A stretch of 64,000 nucleotides of DNA, from the NCBI RefSeq assembly GCF_019710745.1, contig NZ_JAHKJW010000016.1:62001-126000 (forward strand), read 5' to 3'. Below the pieces are notes generated by a model, which was not told where the DNA came from, made no database searches, and saw only the letters and a list, made by a program, of their open reading frames with translations. This stretch comes from Streptomyces beigongshangae (GTDB lineage Bacteria; Actinomycetota; Actinomycetes; Streptomycetales; Streptomycetaceae). Shown here one piece after another: positions 24,674 through 32,549 of the stretch; position 1 is the first letter of the stretch; each line of letters opens with the position of its first letter. Both the position numbers and the translations under genes were made by a program.

Positions 24674-25393
24674 TCACGCACTCTGCCGCATGGCGATCCG
24701 CCGCGGGGCCGGCAGCGGATCGTCCGCACCCGGCAGCCCCGGCACACCCGGCGCGCCCTCGCGCCGTCGCCCGGAGGCGACCAGCTCCTTCAGGGCCGTC
24801 TCCGCCGCCAGGCGAGGCAGCAGCAGCGTCCAGAAGCGGGTCAGCATGGACTGCGACAGCCACTGCGCGTTGCGGCTGCCCAGCGCCCCGAACCCCACGG
24901 TGGCCGCGACCACCGCGTGGGCGGCGTCCTGCGGCGCCACGTCCCGCGCCAACGCGCCCTCCCTGGCCGCCTGGACCAGCAGACTCTCCACCCATGCCTG
25001 CCAGCGCCGCCGGAGGTCCCTCCCGGGCGCCATGGGCACAGGGCTCTCGCTCAGGTCGAACCCGGCCCGCAGGATCACATCGTGCCGGAGCCCGCGCAAC
25101 AGGGCGTGCGTGGTGTCCACCAGCACCTGGAGGGCCCCGCCGCTCCCGGCGGCCCGCCCTCTCGCCGCTCCCTCCTCGGTGATCCGGCGCAGCCGCTGCG
25201 CCGCCGCCTCCCACACCGCCGTGGTCAGGGCCGCCTTGCTGGCGAAGTGGAAGTGCAGTGCTCCGTTGCTGACTCCGGCGCGCGCGCTGATCGTGGACAA
25301 GGACACGACGTCGAAGCCGTCCTTGCTGAAGAGCTCGGCCGCCGACTCGATCAGTGCATTGCGCGTACGGACCGCACGCTCCTGTTGGGCCAT
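24674..25393 (-). CDS. avaR2: ScbR/AvaR2-like autoregulator receptor homologue (TetR family)
   Basis: A 239-residue TetR protein whose N-terminus follows the gamma-butyrolactone receptor pattern: 'AQQERAVRTRNALIESAAELFSKDGFDVVSLSTISARAGVSNGALHFHFASKAAL'-type HTH (about residues 5-60; GALHFHF is diagnostic). The ligand domain diverges more from classical receptors than that of the second receptor, which is usual for pseudo-receptors such as AvaR2 or ScbR2. ATG 25393 was chosen because CGGAGCG precedes it. It lies downstream of the P450 gene, with an ARE-like palindrome between. It probably represses the locus and answers to endogenous signals or antibiotics. Confidence 0.75.
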   Translation of the reverse strand: MAQQERAVRTRNALIESAAELFSKDGFDVVSLSTISARAGVSNGALHFHFASKAALTTAVWEAAAQRLRRITEEGAARGRAAGSGGALQVLVDTTHALLRGLRHDVILRAGFDLSESPVPMAPGRDLRRRWQAWVESLLVQAAREGALARDVAPQDAAHAVVAATVGFGALGSRNAQWLSQSMLTRFWTLLLPRLAAETALKELVASGRRREGAPGVPGLPGADDPLPAPRRIAMRQSA

Positions 25394-25443
25394 CAGAACG
25401 CTCCGTTGCTGCGAGGGCATGCCGGAAGAACAAGGACCAGATT

Positions 25444-25467
25444 AACAAACCGCCTGCGCGGTTTCTA
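25444..25467. promoter_or_regulatory. ARE-like operator upstream of avaR2
   Basis: AAACCGC-CTGC-GCGGTTT (25447-25464), perfect 7-bp arms in an ACA...TCT context, just upstream of avaR2 and touching the P450 stop codon. It fits the autoregulatory-element pattern bound by ScbR-type receptors. Confidence 0.65.
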
Positions 25468-26799
25468 CAGAACCACCGGCAGTGAGCTGAGGCCGTTGAC
25501 GATGAAGGACTCCACGGGCTTGATCCCGTCCACCGGTACGGCCAGGGAAAGTTCGGGAAAACGGTCGAACAGCCCGGCCAGCGCGACGCCCGCCTCGATC
25601 CGTGCGAGCGGCGCTCCCAGGCACCGGTGCGCCCCGTACCCGAAGGCCAGGTCGTCGCGTCGGCCCGGCCGCAGCAGATCGAACACGGCGACGTCGTCCC
25701 CGTACGCCTCGGGGTCCGAGGTCGCGGCGGCGAAGGAGACGAGGATGGGGTCACCCTTCCGGATCACCACGCCACCGCTCCGCCCGCCCTCCGCGCCGGA
25801 CGCACCACCGACCGCACCGGCCACGCCTTCGGCCGCACCCGCCACACCTTCGGCCCCACCGGGTGTGCCCTCGGCCGGCCGGTCGTCCCCCAGCACGATG
25901 TCGTCCACCGCGAACCGCATCGGGGAGTACGCCGCCGGGCTGTGCACCCGCAGCGTCTCGTCGACCACGTCCGCCCAGGACGCCCGGCCCTCCCGTACGT
26001 GGGCCAGTTGCTCCGGGTGCGAGAGCAGGGCCCCGACGGCGTTGGTGATGAGCGTGCAGGTCGTCTCCTGCCCCGCGGCGATCATCAGGTAGAGGGTGCC
26101 GAGGAGTTCCTGCTCGGAGAGTCCGCCGTCCTGGTCGCGGGCCTCGATCAACGCGGACGTCAGATCACTGCCGGGGCGGGCCCGCTTCTCGGCGACGAGG
26201 CGCGCCAGCATCCCGAAGACCTCGACCTGCGCGGCGGCCATCTCACTGGCGGGCACCGCCGTGCCGAACACCAGCTCCAGAGCGGTGCAGAGGGGTTCGC
26301 GCGCCTCCTCCGTCACTCCGAACAGTTCACAGATCACCCGCATCGGCAGCAACTTGGCGAACTCGGCCCGCAGATCGACCCGTTCACCGGCCGGGCGGGC
26401 GGCCAGTCCGTCCAGCAGCGCGGTGGTGATCTCCTCGACCCGCGGCCGCAGGGCCTCGCTCCGGCGTACGGTGAACGCGCCCGCGACCAGCCGCCGCAGC
26501 CGGGCGTGGTGCTCCCCGTAGGCGAACAGCATGTTCTCGTTGGCGACCCACGGATACAGCGGCCACTCGGCGTCTATCCGCCCGTCGACGAAGGCGGGCC
26601 AGTGCTGCCGCGCGTCCTTGGAGACGCGGGGATCGAGCAGGAGCCGCTTGACGTACTTCTGCCGTACGACGGCCCAGGCCATCACCTTGCCCGGCAGCTC
26701 CACCCGGGCCGCGGGCCCCCGCGAGCGCAGTTCCTCGGCCTCCGAGGCGAGGTCGCGGCCCGTCACGTCCAACGCGTACGGGCAAGCGGGCATGTCCAT
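25465..26799 (-). CDS. cyp17: Cytochrome P450 of the avenolide-type autoregulator locus
   Basis: A 444-residue bacterial class I P450. I-helix 'MIAAGQETTCTLI' (about 241), ExxR in 'VDETLRVHSP', heme loop 'FGYGAHRCLGAPLARIE' with the Cys ligand (about 395). Gln replaces the usual acid before Thr in the I-helix. In S. avermitilis the homologous Cyp17 hydroxylates the avenolide precursor. An Ala/Gly/Glu-rich insertion (about residues 305-350, 'GGAEGVAGAAEGVAGAVGG') sits in a surface loop and is absent from typical P450s. ATG 26799, with CGGAG upstream. It lies between two receptor genes. Confidence 0.8.
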   Translation of the reverse strand: MDMPACPYALDVTGRDLASEAEELRSRGPAARVELPGKVMAWAVVRQKYVKRLLLDPRVSKDARQHWPAFVDGRIDAEWPLYPWVANENMLFAYGEHHARLRRLVAGAFTVRRSEALRPRVEEITTALLDGLAARPAGERVDLRAEFAKLLPMRVICELFGVTEEAREPLCTALELVFGTAVPASEMAAAQVEVFGMLARLVAEKRARPGSDLTSALIEARDQDGGLSEQELLGTLYLMIAAGQETTCTLITNAVGALLSHPEQLAHVREGRASWADVVDETLRVHSPAAYSPMRFAVDDIVLGDDRPAEGTPGGAEGVAGAAEGVAGAVGGASGAEGGRSGGVVIRKGDPILVSFAAATSDPEAYGDDVAVFDLLRPGRRDDLAFGYGAHRCLGAPLARIEAGVALAGLFDRFPELSLAVPVDGIKPVESFIVNGLSSLPVVL

Positions 26800-26852
26800 C
26801 CGTGCACTCCGTTCGGTAGGTCGTACGCGCGCCCCGCCGACACGGGGGCGTC

Positions 26853-27680
26853 TCACTGGGTGACGGTCACGGACGCCACGGACTCCATGGCCTTCGCGGA
26901 CTCCACGGCCTTCGCGGGTCTCATCGAGTCCGCCGACGACCGTGTCCGCTCCCGCCCCCCGGCCCTCTCCGGAGGCACCTCGTCCCCGGTCCCGCCCTCC
27001 ACCCCGGTCCCGCCCTCCGCGTCGCGCAGGCGCATGGCCTCCGCGTAGACACGGGAGGCCCGTTCCGCCGAGAAGTCCAGCCGTACGAGGACGCCCGGCA
27101 CCGCGATCGCGGGCATCAGGTGCCGGTAGAGATCGGCCACCCGCTCCGCCAGGTCCGCGCGGCCCGTCATGATGCGCGACAGCACCTGCACGCCGGTGAA
27201 GGCGCCGACGAACAGCTTGGCCAGCGCGTCCACGTCGGCGTGCGGCAGCACCTCGCCCTTGGCCTTGGCCTCCTGGAAGAGGGCGTGGGTGTGGTCCTGC
27301 CAGGCCCGCATCGGCACCCGCCGGTTGAGACGGTCCCGGGGGGAGCCCTGGTCGACGGTCAGCCGCACACTGCCCTGGACGATGGGGTCCCCGGTGTCCT
27401 GCTTGAGGAGGTAGGAGAGCAGCAGCGCCTCGTCCAGCGACTCCTGGAGCTTCAGCTCCTGCTCGGGCACGCGGGGCAGGGACTCGACCTGTTCCGCGAG
27501 AACCGCCTGGGCGAGCTCCTCCTTGGACGTGAAGTGGAAGTAGAGGGCACCTTTGGTCATGCCCGACTTCTTGAGGACGTCCGCGATGGTCGCCGCTTCG
27601 TACCCGACCTCGTCGAACACCTCGGCCGCCGCGACGAGGATCGCGCGCCGCGTCCGGATGGCTCGCTCTTGCCGCGCCAC
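26853..27680 (-). CDS. avaR1: AvaR1-like butenolide/gamma-butyrolactone receptor (TetR family)
   Basis: A 275-residue ScbR/AvaR1-type receptor. N-terminal HTH with 'RQERAIRTRRAILVAAAEVF' and 'SGMTKGALYFHFTSKEEL', the family hallmark, then the ligand domain with 'GSVRLTVDQGSPRDGLNRR'-like text ('PRDRLNRRVPM') and 'LFVGAFTGVQVLSRI'. Receptors of this kind repress signal-synthesis genes until the diffusible signal binds. GTG 27680 was chosen because GGAGG lies seven bases upstream; ATG/GTG at 27707 would add nine residues. The C-terminal 30 residues are low complexity. Divergent from aco, with ARE-like sites on both sides of the intergenic region. Confidence 0.85.
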   Translation of the reverse strand: MARQERAIRTRRAILVAAAEVFDEVGYEAATIADVLKKSGMTKGALYFHFTSKEELAQAVLAEQVESLPRVPEQELKLQESLDEALLLSYLLKQDTGDPIVQGSVRLTVDQGSPRDRLNRRVPMRAWQDHTHALFQEAKAKGEVLPHADVDALAKLFVGAFTGVQVLSRIMTGRADLAERVADLYRHLMPAIAVPGVLVRLDFSAERASRVYAEAMRLRDAEGGTGVEGGTGDEVPPERAGGRERTRSSADSMRPAKAVESAKAMESVASVTVTQ

Positions 27681-27760
27681 GGGGAACCTCCGTACCATCC
27701 CGCCCACCGGGAAAAGAGACCAAGAGGTCTGTACCGTACGCCGTCGACCTCGCGGCTCAG

Positions 27761-27788
27761 AATAAAACCAGCCGAACGGTTTCTCAAG
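27761..27788. promoter_or_regulatory. ARE-like operator upstream of avaR1
   Basis: AAACC-AGCCGAAC-GGTTT (27765-27782) about 85 bp upstream of the avaR1 start. It has the half-sites of the other two ARE-like elements but a wider spacer. Probably autoregulatory. Confidence 0.55.
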
Positions 27789-27920
27789 GATTCACCCACG
27801 GCACACCGGTCGCACCCCGCCGGACCGCGTCAATGCGCCGATATCACCCTTGAAGCCCTTCCCGGCCCCCTTCGTGCACCTTGGAGAACCCCAGTAAGCC
27901 CCTTACGCCCCGCAGGCACC

Positions 27921-27950
27921 TTGATAACAAAACCGGTTGGTACGTATCTT
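27921..27950 (+). promoter_or_regulatory. ARE-like operator overlapping the aco promoter
   Basis: Bases 27923-27948 centre on AAAACCGGTTGG and end TACGTATC. The reverse complement reads like published AREs (GATACGTACCAACCGGTT...). TTGATA (27921-27926) and TATCTT (27945-27950), 18 bp apart, look like -35/-10, so receptor binding would shut the aco promoter. Confidence 0.7.
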
Positions 27951-28004
27951 CGTTGGGCAATGGTCCGCATCCGACGGTCCCACACTCCGGGGAGTTCGAT
28001 AGCC

Positions 28005-29969
28005 GTGCCCGCACACACGAAGAGCCACCCCGTCGCCGAAGAACTGGCCCGGCTCCTCTTCGAGGGTGCCGACCGCGAGCGTGTCCACGGGGCCTGGCGC
28101 AGGCTCGTCTGCGGCAAGGAGTTCGCCTACCGCCCGGACCTGCCGCCGCAGGAGCGTACGGCCCTGTCGTACGAGCGGCTGCGGCTGCTGAACGAGGCGG
28201 CGGGCGACCCGGTGGAACTGGCGACCGATCCGTACCGCCTGGCGGGTCTGCACGAGTGGACGGGACCGGTGGACGGCGGGCTGACCACCCTCGCGAGCAT
28301 CCACTACAACCTCTTCCTCGGCAGCATCCTCGACCATGACGGCGGCCGGGAAAGAGACGTGTCGTCCTTCACCTCTCTGAGGAGTACAGGAACGTTTCTG
28401 TGCACGGAGTTGGAGCACGGCAACGACGTGGCGTCGATGGAGACGGTCGCGGTGTTCGACCGCGCGACGGGCGGGTTCCGCCTGACCACCCCCACCGAGG
28501 GCGCGCAGAAGTTCATGCCCAACACCAGCCTGACCGGCGGCCCCAAGACGGCCGTGGTCGCGGCACGCCTCGTCGTCGACGGCGAGGACCAGGGGTCCTT
28601 CCTCTTCCTGACCCCGCTCAGCGACGAGACCGGCCACCTCCCCGGCGTCCGGGTCCGCCGGCTGCCCCTGCGCACCGGCACCCCGGTCGACCACTGCCTC
28701 ACCTCCTTCGACCAGGTGTGGCTGCCGCGCGAGGCGCTGCTGGAGGCCGAGCACGGACGGCTGTCCGACGACGGCACGCTGACCAGCAGCCTGGGCAACA
28801 GGCGCAAGCGGCTCCTGCGCTCCATCAACCGCGTCACCATGGGCAAGCTCTGCATGAGCGCCGGCACGCTCGGCATGTCCCGCGCGGCGCTGACGATCGC
28901 GGTGCGCTACGCCCACAGCCGCTTCGTGGCCGGCCCGAGGGCGGGCGAGCGCATCCCGCTGGCCGCCCACCGCAGTCACCACGGGCGGCTGCTGGACTCG
29001 CTGGCCACGGCGTACGCGATGACGTTCCTACACCGGTCGACGGTGCACCGTTTCGCGACCCGTGCCGACGGGGGCCCGCAGGAGCGGGAGGAGATGGAGC
29101 GTGAGGTGGCCGTGGCGAAGGGCTGGATCACGTGGCAGGCGCGCGCGATCACCACCGAGTGCCGCGAACGGTGCGGCGCGCAGGGCCTGTTCCCGGCCAA
29201 CGGCCTGGCCGACCTCCCGCTCAACATCGAAGGCGGCATCACCGCCGAGGGCGACAACCTGGTGATCTGGGTGAAGGCGGCCGCGGAGATGATCTTCGGC
29301 CACCAGGTGACCCGGTCCGCGGCCGGCACTGGCACCGGTGCCGGCAACGGGCCCGCCGCCAACTCCGCCCCCGACAACGGATCCCGCGCCGGAACGGGCG
29401 ACGGAACGGGCGGCCCCGAGGGCCGGGTCCTCACCGACCCCCCTTTCCTCCGGGACCTGTTGGCCGACGTGGAGGCGATCTGGCAGGACCGGGCCCGCAC
29501 CGCCCTGCGCGAGGGCCCCTCGGGCGACCCGGTCGGCCGCTGGAACGCCACCTCGGACGCCGCCCTCGAAATGGTCTCCGCACACGCCCGCCTCCAGGCC
29601 GCCGACGCGTTCCTGGCCGCGACCGCCCGCACCACGGATCCCCGGGCCGCGCACCTGATGCGGAACCTGTGCCGGCTCTTCCTGCTCAAGCAGCTCGGCG
29701 GGCACACCGGCGACCTGCTCGCCGAGGGCCGACTCACCCCCGACCACGTACGGGCCCTGCCCAAGGCCGTCGACACGGTGGTGGCGGACCTCGCACCGCA
29801 TCTGATGACGCTGGTCGACGCGTTCGACCTGCCGGCGGAGGTGCTGTCGAACATCCCGATCGCGAGCGGGAGGTACGTGGGCGGGACGGTGACGGCGGCG
29901 GAGGAGCCCGCGCACGGGGAGGCAGTCGGCCCGGCTTCCCGGCCGGCCTCCGAACCGGCGGTCTGCTGA
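28005..29969 (+). CDS. aco: Acyl-CoA oxidase/dehydrogenase for autoregulator synthesis (Aco-like)
   Basis: A 654-residue acyl-CoA oxidase-type flavoprotein. Motifs include 'CTELEHGNDVASMETVAVFD' in the FAD/acyl-binding beta domain, 'YAHSRFVAGPRAGERIPL' at the start of the third domain, and 'GGITAEGDNLVIWVKAAAEMI' near residue 413, where acyl-CoA oxidases hold the catalytic Glu. In S. avermitilis Aco is required for avenolide. A Gly-Thr/Gly-Asn-rich linker (about 440-480) separates the C-terminal helical domain. GTG 28005 (GGGGAG upstream) preferred; ATG 27960 is possible but falls near the predicted transcription start. Divergent from avaR1. Confidence 0.82.
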   Translation: MPAHTKSHPVAEELARLLFEGADRERVHGAWRRLVCGKEFAYRPDLPPQERTALSYERLRLLNEAAGDPVELATDPYRLAGLHEWTGPVDGGLTTLASIHYNLFLGSILDHDGGRERDVSSFTSLRSTGTFLCTELEHGNDVASMETVAVFDRATGGFRLTTPTEGAQKFMPNTSLTGGPKTAVVAARLVVDGEDQGSFLFLTPLSDETGHLPGVRVRRLPLRTGTPVDHCLTSFDQVWLPREALLEAEHGRLSDDGTLTSSLGNRRKRLLRSINRVTMGKLCMSAGTLGMSRAALTIAVRYAHSRFVAGPRAGERIPLAAHRSHHGRLLDSLATAYAMTFLHRSTVHRFATRADGGPQEREEMEREVAVAKGWITWQARAITTECRERCGAQGLFPANGLADLPLNIEGGITAEGDNLVIWVKAAAEMIFGHQVTRSAAGTGTGAGNGPAANSAPDNGSRAGTGDGTGGPEGRVLTDPPFLRDLLADVEAIWQDRARTALREGPSGDPVGRWNATSDAALEMVSAHARLQAADAFLAATARTTDPRAAHLMRNLCRLFLLKQLGGHTGDLLAEGRLTPDHVRALPKAVDTVVADLAPHLMTLVDAFDLPAEVLSNIPIASGRYVGGTVTAAEEPAHGEAVGPASRPASEPAVC

Positions 29970-30003
29970 CACCGGGCGCTCGCCCACCCTCCCCCTTGGA
30001 GAA

Positions 30004-30035
30004 CAGCGTACGCTGCGTGCGTAAGGTGTACGCAC
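30004..30035. promoter_or_regulatory. Two adjacent palindromes upstream of a TetR gene
   Basis: CAGCGTACGCTG (30004-30015, perfect) followed by GTGCGTA-AGGTG-TACGCAC (30017-30035, perfect 7-bp arms). They share GCGTACGC-type half-sites and lie 60-90 bp before the TetR start: a probable autorepression operator. Confidence 0.65.
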
Positions 30036-30093
30036 ACAGGTACGGACACGAGTCCTGTCGTCGACGGATCACAGAGCAGGAGTGCCGTCTGCC

Positions 30094-30879
30094 ATGCCCA
30101 CGCAGAAGCAGCCGAAGCAGGAGCAGCAGGAACCGGAGCAGGAACCGGGGCAGGAGCGGCAGAAGTCGCCCGTCCGGTCGGTGTGGACCAGGCCGCAGGG
30201 CAAGCGGGAGCAACCCGCGCTGAGCCGGGAGCAGATCGTCTCGCAGGCCGTCCGGCTGCTCGACGCCGAGGGCATCGACGCGCTGAGCATGCGCAAGCTC
30301 GGCTCCCGGCTCGGCGCGGGCGCCACCTCGCTGTACCGGCACGTGGCCAACAAGGACGAGCTGATCGAGCTGGCCGTGGACGAGATCTACGGGGAGATCG
30401 AGGTACCGGACTCGGGGGACCCGGCGCGCTGGCGCGACGACGTGGCCCGGTGCGCCAGGAGCCTGCGCGCGACGATGCTGCGCCACCCCTGGATCGCCTC
30501 GGTGCTCGGCGAGATGGGCATGTCCTACCTCGGGCCGAACGCGATGCGCATGTCGGAGACGCTGCTCACCGTTCTGACGCGGGCGGGATTCCCCGCGGCC
30601 GAGGCGGATCCCGCGGGGACGACGGTCGTCGCGTACGTCACCGGCACGGCGACGAGCGAGGCCGCGTGGCTGACCGTGCTGGCCCGCAGCGGGCAGAGCG
30701 AGCAGGAGTACGTGAGCGGACTGTGGCCCGCGGCGGAGGAGGCGGTCCGGGCGTACCCGCACTTGCGCGACGGGTACGCCGGGCAGCGCGAGAAGGACCC
30801 CGCGAAGACCCGGGAGGAGGGCTTCGAATACGGCCTGGCCCGAGTCCTGGACGGCCTGGCGACACGCGTCACGGGCTGA
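30094..30879 (+). CDS. TetR-family regulator with TetR_C (class-1) domain
   Basis: A 261-residue protein. A Gln/Glu/Pro-rich N-terminal tail (about 1-35) precedes the HTH 'ALSREQIVSQAVRLLDAEGIDALSMRKLGSRLGAGATSLYRHVANKDEL' region, then a tetracycline-repressor-like C-terminal domain ('WRDDVARCARSLRATMLRHPW'). It probably senses a small molecule. ATG 30094; GTG 30082 is too close to the ribosome site. It follows aco on the same strand at 124 bp but has its own palindromic operator, so it need not belong to the autoregulator system. Target unknown. Confidence 0.85.
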   Translation: MPTQKQPKQEQQEPEQEPGQERQKSPVRSVWTRPQGKREQPALSREQIVSQAVRLLDAEGIDALSMRKLGSRLGAGATSLYRHVANKDELIELAVDEIYGEIEVPDSGDPARWRDDVARCARSLRATMLRHPWIASVLGEMGMSYLGPNAMRMSETLLTVLTRAGFPAAEADPAGTTVVAYVTGTATSEAAWLTVLARSGQSEQEYVSGLWPAAEEAVRAYPHLRDGYAGQREKDPAKTREEGFEYGLARVLDGLATRVTG

Positions 30880-30943
30880 ACGCCACCGGGTCCCGCCGGA
30901 CGGTCGCGGGTGTGCGGCGCGCGGCCCCTCCGGACCGCGCACG

Positions 30944-31004
30944 ACGAAAAGCCGGGGCGCGGCCCCGCTTTTCAGGGGAGCGGGGAACTGCGCAACCAGC
31001 CCTT
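30944..31004. repeat. Streptomyces-type intergenic palindromic element / terminator
   Basis: GAAAAGC-C-GGGGC-GCG-GCCCC-GCTTTTC hairpin (30946-30973) followed by AGGGGAGCGGGGAACTGCGCAACCAGCC. I recall near-identical hairpin-plus-tail elements between genes in many Streptomyces genomes. It sits between the convergent TetR and gudD genes and should terminate from both sides. Confidence 0.65.
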
Positions 31005-31052
31005 CCCACACCCACACCCACACCCACACCCACACCCACACCCACACCCACA
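31005..31052. repeat. CCCACA hexanucleotide repeat, 8 copies
   Basis: Eight exact copies immediately after the intergenic palindromic element, between the TetR and gudD stops. The longest pure non-coding hexanucleotide run in the window. Confidence 0.95.
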
Positions 31053-31082
31053 GGCTTACCCCCTCCCCCGACCCCCGGAGGG

Positions 31083-32411
31083 TTACCGCACCAGACACGG
31101 CCGCCCGGCGTCGAACCGCCACCCCGGCACCAGATACCGCATCCCCACCGCGTCGTCCCGGCCCCCCAGCCCCTTCTCCAGATACAGCTCGTGCGCCGCC
31201 TGCAACCGCTCCACGTCCAGCCGCACCCCCAGCCCCGGCGCGTCGGGCAGGGCGATCTCCCCGTCCACGATGCGGGGCGGCGCGACAGTGAGCCGCTCCA
31301 GCCCTTCCTGCCAGATCCAGTGGGTGTCCAGCGCGTTGTACTCCCCCGGCGCGGCCGCCCCGCAGTGCGTCACCATGGCCAGCGAGATGTCGAAGTGGTT
31401 GTTGGAGTGACAGCCCCAGGTCAGCCCCATCGCGTTGCAGAGCTGGGCCACCCGCACGGACCCCTGCATCGTCCAGAAGTGCGGGTCGGCCAGCGGTATG
31501 GAGACCGACTGGAGCGCCAGCGCGTGCGTCAGCTGCCGCCAGTCCGTGGCGACCATGTTCGTGGCCGTCGGCAGCCCGGTCGCCCGCCGGAACTCCGCCA
31601 GGACCTCCCGCCCCGAGTAGCCGTCCTCCGCCCCGCAGGGGTCCTCGGCGTAGGCGAGCGTCCCGACGAGCGGCCTGCACAGCTCGATGGCCTCGCGCAG
31701 CGACCACGCCCCGTTCGGGTCCAGGGTGATCCGCGCCTCCGGGAAGCGCCCTTTGAGCGCCCGTACGGCTTCCACCTCCTCCGGACCCGCCAGGACACCG
31801 CCCTTGAGCTTGAAGTCCCGGAAGCCGTAGAGGTCGTACGCGGTCTCGGCCTGCCGGACGATCGCCTCGGGCGTCAGCGCCTCCTCGTGCCGGACGCGGT
31901 ACCAGTCGACGTCCGAGTCGGGCTCACGGACGTACTCCAGATCGGTGCGGCCGGGGTCGCCGACGTAGAAGAGGTAGCCCAGGACCCGTACGGACGAGCG
32001 CTGCTGTCCGTCGCCCAGGAGCGCGGCGACCGGTACGTCCAGGTGCTGGCCCAGCAGGTCGAGCAGCCCCGACTCGACGGCCGTGACGGCGTGCACGGTG
32101 GTGCGCAGGTCGAAGGTCTGGGCGCCGCGACCGCCCGCGTCCCGGTCGGCGAAGCGGTCCCCGATCGCACGCAGGACCCGCTTGTAGTCGCCCAACTTCG
32201 CCCCGACGACCAGGGACTCGGCGTCCCGCAGAGTCTGGGTGATCTTCTCGCCGCCGGGCACCTCCCCCAGCCCCGTACGGCCCTCGGAGTCCTTGAGGAC
32301 CACGACGTTCCGGGTGAAGTAGGGGCCGTGCGCGCCGGAAAGGTTCAGCTCCATGCTGTCGCGGCCGGCGACGGGGTGGACGGCGAACTCGGTGACGGTC
32401 GGCTGGCTCAT
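31083..32411 (-). CDS. gudD: Glucarate dehydratase
   Basis: A 442-residue enolase-superfamily (mandelate racemase subgroup) enzyme. Catalytic KxK is 'DFKLKGG' (about 200), metal ligands in 'LDPNGAWSL', 'YAEDPCGAE' and 'TNMVATDW', and the general-base His in 'CHSNNHFDISLAM' (about 339), all as in E. coli glucarate dehydratase. It removes water from D-glucarate (or L-idarate) to give 5-keto-4-deoxyglucarate. Start ATG 32411 gives the family N-terminus. The GntP permease is upstream on the same strand and an IclR regulator is beyond it, forming a sugar-diacid uptake and catabolism unit. Confidence 0.92.
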   Translation of the reverse strand: MSQPTVTEFAVHPVAGRDSMELNLSGAHGPYFTRNVVVLKDSEGRTGLGEVPGGEKITQTLRDAESLVVGAKLGDYKRVLRAIGDRFADRDAGGRGAQTFDLRTTVHAVTAVESGLLDLLGQHLDVPVAALLGDGQQRSSVRVLGYLFYVGDPGRTDLEYVREPDSDVDWYRVRHEEALTPEAIVRQAETAYDLYGFRDFKLKGGVLAGPEEVEAVRALKGRFPEARITLDPNGAWSLREAIELCRPLVGTLAYAEDPCGAEDGYSGREVLAEFRRATGLPTATNMVATDWRQLTHALALQSVSIPLADPHFWTMQGSVRVAQLCNAMGLTWGCHSNNHFDISLAMVTHCGAAAPGEYNALDTHWIWQEGLERLTVAPPRIVDGEIALPDAPGLGVRLDVERLQAAHELYLEKGLGGRDDAVGMRYLVPGWRFDAGRPCLVR

Positions 32412-32549
32412 ACGTATCGGAGTCCTTGACTGAGGAGGGGCGGGGAGGGGTGGGGAGGGGCGGTTCGGGACCGGGACCGGGACCGGTTGCCGGCGCTCAC
32501 CGGTCACCGGTCACCGGCCGTCGGCCGTCGGCCGTCGGTCACGAAGGCT

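Noticed and set aside
26796..27723. Fusion of the avaR1-like receptor and P450 region in one long frame
   Set aside because: The long frame running through avaR1 is out of phase with avaR1. The P450 has its own ribosome site and ATG at 26799, and avaR1 is intact in its own frame.
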